Below, in pieces: positions 11,159-20,592 of a DNA stretch of 64,000 nucleotides. The notes under the pieces were generated by a model. The model was not told the DNA's origin. It worked only from the letters and a program-made list of their open reading frames with translations, and searched no databases. Each line of letters opens with the position of its first letter. The first letter of the stretch is position 1. Source of the stretch: Apium graveolens. Its lineage: Eukaryota > Streptophyta > Magnoliopsida > Apiales > Apiaceae. The DNA is taken from the NCBI RefSeq assembly GCF_009905375.1, contig NC_133650.1, positions 299,955,957-300,019,956 of the forward strand. The letters are read 5' to 3'. The translations under genes were made by a program, and so were the position numbers.

Positions 11159-12000
11159 ATGACAAATATTACAAGCTTGTCGTTCGTTGCCTTGGACATT
11201 TCTAGCGATAATTATTTATCATGCGTACAAGATGTAAAGTTGCATTTGGGTTCAAAGAAATTAAGCGATACAATAAAGGTAGAAAATAAATCTACGACTG
11301 AAGAAAACTTTACCTCTATAATTTTTCTCCGATACCACATGCATGAAGATTTAAAATCTGAGTACTTAGAAGTCGAGGATCCCTTTATTTTATGGGAAAA
11401 TCTAAAGGATAGGTTCGATTACCAGAAACTAGTTTATCTACCTGCAGCTGAAAATGATTGGGCTAATTTAAGATTTCAGGATTTTAAGAGTGTCCGAGCA
11501 TATAGCTCTGCTTTGTTCAAAATAAGTTCTAGGCTTATTATGTGTGGTGAAAAAATTACAGAGAAAAGAAAAATCGATAAAACACTATCAACTTTTCACC
11601 CCAACAATATCAACTTAGCAGAGATGTACAGGGAGCGCAAATTTACTAAGTTCAGGGATCTTCTATCAACTCTCCTCGTCGCTGAACAAAATCATGAATT
11701 GGTGATTAAGAATCATCAATCCCGTCCAACAGGATCTGCCCCATTACCTGAAGTAAATAACATGTCATTCCAGCAGAATGTACGTGAAAAAGGGTATAGA
11801 GGTGGACGGGGCCAAGGTCGGTACCGTGGACGAGGTCGGAGCCACGGACATTTTCGTCCATATAACAACTCTGGTCACCGGAACTGGCAATCTGAATCAC
11901 AGAGTAAAAGAAAGGCACCACGAGGAGGAAAAACTGAAAATATTTGCTATAGGTGAGGCATAGATGGGCACTAGACACGTAATTGTCATGCCCCAAATCA
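11159..12000 (+). pseudogene. Copia gag (UBN2/DUF4219-type), broken in the zinc knuckle
   Basis: An open frame of 265 codons starts at ATG 11159, ten or so bases after a run of leader stops. It has the copia Gag capsid layout: an N-terminal FVALDISSDNYLSCVQDVKL block, a central LWENLKDRFD segment, and an Arg/Gly-rich basic tail (GYRGGRGQGRYRGRGR) before the nucleocapsid knuckle. The knuckle begins CYR and is then cut by TGA where the second Cys should stand. A TAG follows a few codons later, before the final Cys. Both stops can be explained by single base changes. The product would have packaged element RNA; it is now non-functional. Confidence 0.85.
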
Positions 12001-12273
12001 TCTTGTTAAGCTATACCAATCTTCTCAAAAATCAAAAGAGAAAATGGTAGAAACAAATTTCGCCAACAATAACATAGATGATTTCCCAAAAATCACAAAT
12101 TGAGGAATAAGCATTAATGGTCCGAATGAACCTAACGAAACTCCCATATGGGAGGCTGAAGATTAGTTTCATATAATTACTATAGTAGCGTGTATTCTGT
12201 GCTTTATTTTGTTTGAACTATGTAGTGTGTTAGGTTCTTATCAAATAAATTATGTTTCTTAATTATATATAGA

Positions 12274-14613
12274 ATGGATTCTGAAGATATATGCATTGCT
12301 GATTGTGGTACAACTCATACAATTCTACAGAACCGAAAATATTTTACCCAAATAACCAAAACTGAAGCTCAAGTCGGAACGATTTCCGGCGTATCTAATA
12401 TAATCGAAGGTTTTGGAAAAGCTAGTTTCGTCTTACCTAATGGTACCCACATACACATTCCAAATGCATTATATTCTAGTAAGTCTACTAGAAATCTTAT
12501 TAGTTTTAAAGATATCCGACTCAATAATTTTCACATCGAAATTACATCTGAGGCTAATAGAGAATATCTTCTTATTACTTCCGCTAATCCTAGCAACAAG
12601 AAAATTTTAGAAAAGTTTCACTCACTTTTCTCGGGATTATATATGATGAAAATTAGAACTTTTGAGTCACATAATGTCATTGCTTCCAAACTCATAGATC
12701 CAAAAGCTTTTACACTTTGGCATGAAAGATTAGGTCATCCTGGCGTCTCTATGATGCGTCGTATTATAGAGAATTCTACTGGTCATCCTCTTAAAGATTT
12801 TAAAGTTCTTTCCAACAATGACCTTCCATGTTCAGCATGTTCTTTAGGAAAACTGATTACTCGACCATCCCCTACTAAAGTTCAGCTTGAAAGCCCAACT
12901 TTTCTAGAAAGGATCCAAGGTGACATATGTGGACCTATACACCCATCATCTGACCCATTTAGGTATTTCATGGTATTAATCGATGTCTCAACTAGATGGT
13001 CTCATGTTTGTCTTCTCTCAACTCGTAATGATGCTTTTGCAAAATTACTTGCCCAAATAATTAAATTACAAGCTCAATTCCCAGATCATTGCATCAAGTC
13101 AATTCGTTTAGATAATGCCGGCGAATTCACATCTGCAACTTTTATCAACTATTGCATGTCTGTAGGAATCTCAGTTGAACACTCAGTTCCTCATGTACAT
13201 ACACAAAATGGGTTAGCCGAGTCCTTTATCAAAAGAATCCAACTTATTGCAAAATCTCTGTTATTGAAAGCAAAATTACCTACATCTATTTGGGGTCACG
13301 CAATACTTCACGCTGCTAATATTATTAGGATTAGGCCAACTTCCTACAACCAACATTCTCCGCTACAACTGATACTTGGTCAAGTTCCTAATATTTCTCA
13401 CTTCAAAATTTTCGGAAGTGCGGTATATGTACCGATTGCTCCACCACAAAGATTGAAGATGGGAGCTCAAAGAAGAATAAGTATCTACGTTGATTTTGAT
13501 TCCATATCTATAATTAGATATTTGGAACCTCTAACTAGAGATTTATTTACCGCAAGATATGCAGATTGTCATTTTGACGAGTCTATGTTTCCTCCCTTAG
13601 GGGGAGATAAACATTCGAATAAAGTTAATCCTGACCTATCATGGAATGCAACAGGACTATATTTTCTAGATCCACGTACCGGTCAATGCGAACTTGAAGT
13701 TAAAAGAATTATTCATATACAAAATATTGCAAACCAAATGCCTGACGCATTTAACGATTCTAGAAATATAACTAAATCTCATAAACCTGCAGTAAATACT
13801 CCAACCTGGATAGAGATACCAATTCAAAAATCAGATACTAAAGAATTGGTTACAGAATCAAAGTCATGCCTAAAGCGTGGTAGACCGTTCAGTGCAAAAG
13901 ATGTTGCACCACGAAAAAGAAAAATAAAGAAAATTGTCCCTGAAGTGGCACATGCTCCAGATGAAGCAAATACCCCTGAAGTGGTATTATCTCCTGAAGA
14001 GATTCCATCCCCTGAAGATACGGGATTAAACAATCATGAAATTTCAATAAATTATGTGCTTGATATAAAATTATGGGATCGAAGTAAAGCCATAATTGAT
14101 GATGTATTTGTGTATTCCGCAGCATTGGATGTAGACATAAATTCTGATCCTGAACCACAAAGTGTGGATGAATGACGTCAAAGAAAAGACTGGCCAAAAT
14201 AGAAAGACGCAATCCAATCATAATTAAATTCATTGCGTAAAAGAGAATTATTTGGGCATGTTGTCCAAACACCAATTGGTGTAAACCCTGTTGGGAATAA
14301 ATGGGTATTCATAAGAAAACGAAATGAAAAGAATGAAATTATGAGATATAAAGCCCGACCTGTAGCACAAGGATTTTCTCAGAGGCCTGACATTGATTAT
14401 CAAGAGACATATTCGCCAGTGATGGATGAAATTACTTTTCGTTTTATATTAGGTATGTCATCTAAAGAAAATTTGGAAACTCGTCTTATGGACGTCGTTA
14501 CTGCATACCTATATGGTTCACTCGATAGTGAAATTTTTATGAAAATCCCAGAAGGGTTAAAAATGGATGAGTTCAAGAAACTTCGTCATATATACTCCAT
14601 TAAACTTCAATGA
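12274..14613 (+). pseudogene. Copia pol, first part: protease, integrase and start of RT
   Basis: The frame from 12274 opens with the aspartic protease motif ADCGTTHTI (Cys in place of the more usual Ser/Ala). Gag-pre-integrase (LWHERLGHPGVSMM) follows near residue 150. The integrase core has its acidic triad visible in GDICGP, RLDNAGEF and NGLAES. After the stop at 14173-14175 there are further stops, and then the RT N-terminus from 14233 (NKWVFIRKRN, KARPVAQGFSQ, DVVTAYLYGSLD). The RT is cut at 14649 by the hAT insertion and resumes at 18229. Several stops look like Trp or Glu codons changed by one base. This is an inactive relic. Confidence 0.88.
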
Positions 14614-14649
14614 TCATTGTAAGGACTGAAACAATCTGGTCGTATGTGG

Positions 14650-14700
14650 CAGGATTGTCAAGTCGACGACTAGTCGCCGACTAGTCGACGAGTCGACATA
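14650..14700. repeat. Left terminal and subterminal repeats of the hAT element
   Basis: CAGGATTGTCAAGTCGAC is followed by GACTAGTCGCCGACTAGTCG and GAGTCGAC. The GACTAGTCG palindrome core recurs at the right end near 18140-18160. Such subterminal clusters are typical transposase-binding sites in hAT elements. Confidence 0.7.
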
Positions 14701-15626
14701 GGAAAGGAAGTCGGGCCTCAACTTGTTCAGTTTGTCGTCCATGGGTTTTACCCGGGTCCGACCCAGTACCCGGCCCAAAACCCGACTAATTACCCGACCC
14801 GATCTGTAAAATTAGGCAATTGTAATAAAACTTACGTGGTTTTTTAATTGAAACCTATCTCCATCTCATAACATCCACAACCATCTCATAACATCCCACG
14901 ACGGCGGCTCAGATCTCGTCTCCGGCGGCTCTTCGACGGCTATTCTCTGGTAAGTTCTTCTCTCTTCTTCTTCTTCATCTAATCTCTCTTCTTTTTCTCT
15001 AATCTCCTTTTTCATCTCTCACTTTTTTGTTCCTTTTTTTTTGTTTGTTCCCGACGTTGAATATATATACACACAGTCAGTGTATATATACATACGTTTT
15101 TTTACTTTTTATTTCAAAAGTTTTTTAGTTTTATTTTTAAAAGAATAATTTTTATCTTATGAGTACTCTTCCTCTCCTTATGTATATAACATAAAATATT
15201 ATTTTTATTATTTTTAGATTATTTGTTTCCACAGGTAAATATTTTTACAACTTAAAATTTATTTCTTTATTTTAACATTTTACATCAAAATCTTAAAAAA
15301 ACTTCTGTTTATAGCTTTTACAACTTCAAATCTTGTTATTTTTTGTTGAACAAGTTATTAAAATTCAAACATTGTTTTGAATAATTTTGATAAACCAAAA
15401 CTCCTGAATAAATTTGAGCAGCTTCGAATAATTTTACACAGCTTCAAAATTTTACAAACAATGTTTGTTGCTTCTGATTTTTTTTTCTGCACTTCTACTG
15501 TTATACACACTGGTACACTGTTATGCTACACTGCCTCTTCTCTACTGCTCTGCTACACTGCAGCACTGCACTTCGAATTGCTTTATTAATGCTGTGCTGC
15601 TTCTGATTTATTTTCTGCAGAAAAAG
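14700..15626 (+). promoter_or_regulatory. 5' region and 5' UTR intron of the hAT transposase gene
   Basis: Positions 14745-14810 are rich in ACCCGACCC-type repeats. A probable leader exon runs to about 14949 (CT-rich, with CATCTCATAACATCC occurring twice), followed by GTAAGTTCTTCTC. The intron is CT/T-rich and ends TTTTCTGCAG at 15620, six bases before the ATG. No clear TATA box was picked. Confidence 0.5.
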
Positions 15627-17940
15627 ATGGACACTGAAATTGAAAATGAAAATACAAGAAGAGAGTTGGCTAAAGATCCCAAAAGAAAAGCTAAAAGATC
15701 AAATGATCCGGGATGGAAATATGCATATTATCCCCTTCCGGACACTAATAAAGATATTATCAAATGTATTCTTTGCGGGAATCAAAATCATGGAGGAATG
15801 AATCGGTTTAAACAGCACTTAATTGGAGGCTATCCAGATATTGTCAAGTGTTCCAAAACAACCAAAGAAATTGCCAACGAAATGCATGAGTTTGTGCAAA
15901 ATAAAAAGAGGAAGAATAAAAAAAATGTGCAACATGTTGAGGAAGAGAACAGTGATGATGATGTTCAAGAAATACCTTCAACAGCAGCCTCAAATACTCT
16001 CCAAAGTTCAAAATCAGGTGCTGGGAAAAAAGACAAGGCTGCTGCTCAGTCATTTTCATTCAAAAAACCAGCAGCTAGCTCAAAATCTGTTGCTTCCATG
16101 CTCATGAGGACTCCAGAACAGGTTGTTGAAGATCGACACACACCAGGAGTAAAGCAAACAACCTTGGAAAATCGTCTAAGGACTCCAGAAGAGAAGGAAC
16201 GAGTTCATATGCATATTGCAAACTTTTTCTATGAATGTGGGATTCCTTTCAATGCTGCAAACTCTAGGAGTTATGAGGTGATGATCGAATCCATAGGGGA
16301 GAAAAATGTTGTTCAAGTAGTGACTGATAATGGGGCAAACTACAAGCTAGCTGGACAGATTTTGGAGATTAGGATGCCTACACTATTTTGGACTCCATGT
16401 GCCGCGCATTGCCTTGATTTGATGTTGGAGGACGTTGGCAAAATCCCAAGCTTTAAGAAGGCAATTAATCAAGCAAGAAGATGCACTACATTTATCTATA
16501 GGCATGGGCGTATCCTTGATGCTATGAGGGAGAAGACTAATGGAGGGGACTTAGTGAGGACTGGAGCTACAAGGTTTGCTACTGCCTTTCTTACATTACA
16601 GTGCCTGCAAAAGTACCAAGAGCCATTGCGGTACTTATTTTGTGGCTTAGATTGGACCAGGTCCAAGTTGGCTAAAACAGAAAATGGAAGGAGGGTTTGT
16701 GACACTGTTCTCTCTTCTATCTTTTGGGGTAGTGTTGATGATTGTGTAAGTGCATCAAAGCCGCTTCTTCAGGTGTTGCGCATAGCTGATGGTGACGAAA
16801 GGCCTGCTTTGGCAGAGGTTGCATCTGCTATTGATTATGCAAAAGTCCAAATCAAGAAAATATTTGGAAGTGGAAAAATTGCTATTCAGAACAAAGTAGT
16901 GAAGATCATTGAGGATCGTTGGAATAATCAGATGGGAAAACCTTTGTATGGGGCTGCCTTGTTTCTTAATCCGGGAAAGTATTTTAATCTTCTTGAGACA
17001 GATCTTGCCTATGCCTCTCGAGTAAGGGAAGCCTTCAATGATGTGCTTGAGAAGATGGTCGTGGATCGAGATACAAGGAACAAAATAAGTAACTCTGCCG
17101 ATGCCTACAAAAATACACGAGAAGGCTTTTCTAGGGAGATGACTATTGAGCATAGAAAGGAAAAATGTCCTCGTAAATTCACTTTAAAACTTAATATATT
17201 TCTTATCACTAGTTAGTTACTTGGTAATTTTATAAAATACTTATTTTGTATAAGTCTTGTTTTTATACTAGTTGATTGGTGGGATGCATATGGAGGTCGT
17301 GCAGTTGAACTCCAATCATTTGCGAAGCGTATTGTTGGTTTGTGTTGTTCATCTTCCGGTTGTGAACGTAATTGGAGTACATTTGAGTTTGTAAGTGTCA
17401 CTTTCTTGAAATATTATTTTACTACCAATTCCAGACTATTCCTACTTGAGAATTAATTTCATATAATTCATTTCATTGATTTAGATACACACGAAGAAGA
17501 GGAATAGGTTGGAACATCAACGTTTAAATGACTTAGTGTATGTCCAATACAACCGAAAGATAGATTCAAGATTCAAAAAGAGGTGTGAGCTTGGAAAGAA
17601 ATTTGATCCACTTGTACTTGAAGACTTGGAATGGACTAATGAGTGGATTGGTGACATTGAGGAGAGGTTTTGGAATGCAGTGGATATAGCTTCGGGTGCC
17701 TCCGAAGCTCTTGAGGGACGCAATTTTCCGAGGAGAGCTAGAGGTGATCCCACTCTTACTTATAGTCGACGTGGAGCTAGTTCAACACAAGATCAACCTA
17801 TTGATGATGATGGAGAAAGGGAAGATGAAGATAATATTCCTCTTGATGATGAGGACGTAGAAGATGATTATGGTTTACCACCGGAGGAGAATACTCAAGA
17901 GGGAGATGGAGATGATGATGATGAGATGGATGATTATTGA
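15627..17940 (+). CDS. hAT transposase, three coding exons, internally deleted
   Basis: Exons are 15627-17172, 17272-17390 and 17485-17940; phases agree at each junction and give about 706 residues. ATG 15627 lies just after a CTGCAG acceptor, so a 5' UTR intron (about 14950-15620, donor GTAAGT) precedes it. An N-terminal BED zinc finger (CILC at residues 47-50, His near 64) is followed by a DUF659 region (VVQVVTDNGANY, WTPCAAHCLDLMLEDVGKI). The C-terminal hAT dimerisation region spans exons 2-3 (CSSSGCERNWSTFEF, TKKRNRLEHQRLNDLVY), and the tail is strongly acidic. Family members normally have about 90-100 more residues between the IPFNA.N block and VVQVVTD, including the SDGWTD motif with the first catalytic Asp. 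Here they are missing in frame near 16296, so catalysis is probably lost although the gene is otherwise open. Confidence 0.85.
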
Positions 17941-18228
17941 TGCATAATTGTGTTTGTTTAGTTTATTTCACTCTTTGATGCATTATTGTGTTTTTAGTTG
18001 TTTTCACTATATGACTTCGGGTACTAGAACTTATTATCTATTAGTTTTATTTAAAATTATGAAGTTGATATGTGTTAACTTATATCATACATTATAATTG
18101 CTCTAAATATATGTATGTCGACTATTTATCGACTTTTTACGACTAGTCGGGCGACTTGTCGACTAATGAGTTTGAAGGTACTCGAGCGCCTAGGCTCGAC
18201 TTATCGACTTAACAAGCTTGGTATGTGG

Positions 18229-19300
18229 TATAACAGACTAAGTCGTTATTTGCAAAAGAATGGGTATATTAGTAACCAAATTTCTCCATGTGTTTTTATC
18301 AAAAAATCACAATCTGGTTTTGTGATTATTGTTGTATATGTGGATGATTTAAATCTTGTAGGAACATCTACAGAGGTTAATGATGCTGTCATATACCTAA
18401 AGACAGAGTTTGAAATGAAAGATCTTGGAAAGACAAAATATTGTCTTGGGATACAAGTCGAGCACTTGTCAACAAGAATTTTCCTCCACCAAACCACATA
18501 TACAGAAAAGGTTTTGAACAGATTTTACATGGAAAAATCTCATCCATTGACTACTCCAATGGTGGTTATATCTTTAGAGCCCGATAAAGATTTATTTCAA
18601 CCACGAGAAGATGATGAAGATGTTCTTGGTCCCGAAATCCCATATCTAGGCGCGATTGGTGCGCTTATGTATTTTGCAAATAATACAAGGCCAGATATTG
18701 CATTTGCTGTGAATTTATTGGCTAGATTTAGCTCTGCTCCGATGGACATACATTGGAATGAGATCAAACATATATTCCGTTATCTTCGTGGAGCAACAGA
18801 CTTTGGATTATTCTTCCCGAAAAAATCGACATCTCAGTTAATTGGATATGCAGACGCTGGATATTTGTCAGATCCTCATTTTGGTAAATCATAAACTGGA
18901 TATGTGTTTACATATTGCGGTACAGCCATTTCCTGGAAATCTACGAAGCAAACTATAATGGCAACCTCAACAAATCACTCAAAACTCATTGCAATTCATG
19001 AAGCCAGTAGAGAATGTGTTTGGTTGCGATCTATCATCAAGAATATTCAGGAATCATGTGGATTATCAGACATCACTAGAAGTCCTACCATTATGTTTGA
19101 AGATAACACTGCATGCATTAATTAACTCAAGGAAGGATATATCAAAGGAGACAATATGAAACACATTTCACCAAAATTCTTCTACACTCATGAGTTTCAA
19201 AAGAATGGTGAAATTGATATACAATAAATTCGATCATGTGACAACCTTGCTGATTTATTCACGAAATCATTACCAAATTAACATTTGGGAAGTTACGACA
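18229..19300 (+). pseudogene. Copia pol, second part: RT C-terminus and RNase H
   Basis: This continues the RT cut by the hAT element. It shows the catalytic YVDD (in VVYVDDLNLVG), the KDLGKTKYCLGIQ block, the connection region (YLGAIGALMYFANNTRPDI) and the RNase H start (YADAGYLSDP). The frame is stopped at 18892-18894, reopens for the TKQTIMATST...HSKLIAIHEA segment, and is stopped again near 19123. Tail motifs (NLADLFTKSLP near 19240-19280) are still readable. A purine-rich AGAGAGGAG at 19472-19480 abuts the 3' LTR and is the polypurine tract. Confidence 0.87.
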
Positions 19301-19480
19301 TAACATTGGAATGCGTCGATTCAAGGATTTGTTACAACAAAATTTTGGAGAATGATTAGTTTTTCCAAGGGGAGATTGTACTCTTTTTCCTTCGCCAAAG
19401 TTTTTATCCCATTGGATTTTTCTTTGACAATGTTTTAACGGCAGTCTATGATCCATTCCAAAATAACAATCAGAGAGGAG

Positions 19481-20435
19481 TGTTGTAAATTGATTGTTAT
19501 TGTCAAAGATTAAATAGTAAGGCTAGACTTAAACTTGAAAATCTTCACATTGCATTTAATTTGTTTGTCTCTTGTTTTGGCTATAAATAGCTTTGTTTGT
19601 GATGAATAAAAATACACCCAAGCAGCTTTCATCTCTCTAATCTGTTCTCTTTCTCTCTTTCTGCTATATTTACTTTTACAGAGATTCGATATAATATTGT
19701 TACAGCTAGGGCTGAGCATCGGTTGGTTTGGGCGGTTTGGAAGGTCCAAACCGAACCAAACCGAAATTAGCGGTTTCCCTAAAATCCAATCCGAAACCAA
19801 ACCGTTATGTGAAAAAACCAAACCAAACCAATCCGTTTGAAACGGTTCGATTCGGTTTGGTTTCGGTTTAAACCGTTTTTCCTATAAAACAAAGTTAGAA
19901 ATTAAATTAAACTTGAAATTGTAAATGAGAATTGAAATTTTGTACCATATTATTGAATTATATTTTCTATTATAATCATATTCAAAAATAATATATATAA
20001 AAATAATGACTTTGAAAAATAAAAAAGGCAAGAAGATGAACGAAAAAGATGTGACCAATTCTTATGCTTTTATTGAATAAAAATAAAAATAGTGAAAATA
20101 CAACACATACATGAATATTTATATCTTAGAATAAAATATATTATGATTAGTTCTTTTATATGTTTTAGTTTACACATATGTTGTACATAATAATTTTATT
20201 ATTAATTGCACTTTACTAATATATTTAAATATTCGGTTCGGTTCGGTTATATCGGTCGGTTTGGAGGTAAAAACCGAAACCAAACCGAAAAAATTCGGTT
20301 TTTAAAATGACAATCCGTAACCGAACCAAACCGTTAGTAAACCGTAAAATTCGGTTTGGTCGGTTTGGATTGGGCGGTTTCGGTCGGTTTAGATAATTTA
20401 TGCTCAGCCCTAGTTACAGCCGGTATTTTACAACT
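19481..20435 (+). repeat. 3' LTR of the copia element, interrupted by a MITE
   Basis: It starts TGTTGTAAATTG like the 5' LTR and is collinear with it up to 19706, where the MITE enters, and again from 20421 to 20435. It keeps the GGCTATAAATAG TATA box (about 19584-19595), oriented towards the SETH3 gene 157 bp beyond its end. Confidence 0.93.
19707..20412. mobile_element. hAT-type MITE (706 bp) with GGTTTGG-rich ends, in the copia 3' LTR
   Basis: The terminal inverted repeat is TAGGGCTGAGCA / TGCTCAGCCCTA. A perfect 8-bp target duplication GTTACAGC lies at 19699-19706 and 20413-20420. Both ends are built of repeated CGGTTTGG / CCAAACCG and ACCGAAACC / GGTTTCGGT motifs, so the two arms can pair over about 150 bp; the middle is AT-rich and non-coding. 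The size, TIR and 8-bp duplication put it in the hAT superfamily. A decayed relative is at 24925-25672. Confidence 0.93.
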
Positions 20436-20440
20436 GGTTT

Positions 20441-20592
20441 CTGAATTTGTTACAAGAAAAAGACACCGACACTCCTGGTACCCCTGCATCATCTGCAGCC
20501 ACTGCTACATGTTGTCCCAAAATACAGCCCAATAATCTCTCCCCCAAAAATCTCTCTCCTGCTCATTTCGGATCTCATTTCAAGATCCGACA
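20441..20592 (+). promoter_or_regulatory. Short SETH3 upstream interval between the copia LTR and the ATG
   Basis: Only about 150 bp of non-LTR sequence separate the retrotransposon from the start codon. The interval is C/T/A-rich (CCCAAAAATCTCTCTCC) like a plant 5' leader and has no TATA box that I can see. The native promoter therefore either lies beyond the 10-kb insertion or has been replaced by LTR sequence, which does contain a TATA box in the right orientation. Confidence 0.5.

Larger units (their letters stand above)
14650..18220 (+). mobile_element. hAT DNA transposon (3571 bp) inserted in the copia RT
   Basis: A perfect 8-bp target duplication GTATGTGG flanks it (14642-14649 and 18221-18228), as hAT transposases make. 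The terminal inverted repeats are imperfect: the left end opens CAGGATTGTCAAGTCGAC and the right end, read inwards, CAAGCTTGTTAAGTCGAT. The subterminal zones at both ends repeat GACTAGTCG / GTCGAC, likely transposase-binding sites. Between them lies one spliced transposase gene with a 5' UTR intron. The surrounding copia RT reads through in frame if the insert is ignored, which fixes the borders. Confidence 0.95.
10436..20435 (+). mobile_element. Ty1/copia LTR retrotransposon with two nested hAT insertions
   Basis: Direct LTRs of 241 bp begin TGTTGTAAATTG and end near TTTTACAAC(A/T). The right copy is exactly 241 bp once the 706-bp MITE and its 8-bp duplication are removed. GGTTT at 10431-10435 and at 20436-20440 is the 5-bp target duplication. 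Between the LTRs the order is gag, protease, integrase, RT, RNase H, which is the copia order. By hand count the LTRs differ at about 20 of 241 positions, nearly all transitions, so the insertion is old. All frames carry stops. Removing the 3571-bp hAT and the MITE leaves about 5.7 kb, a normal copia size. Confidence 0.95.
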
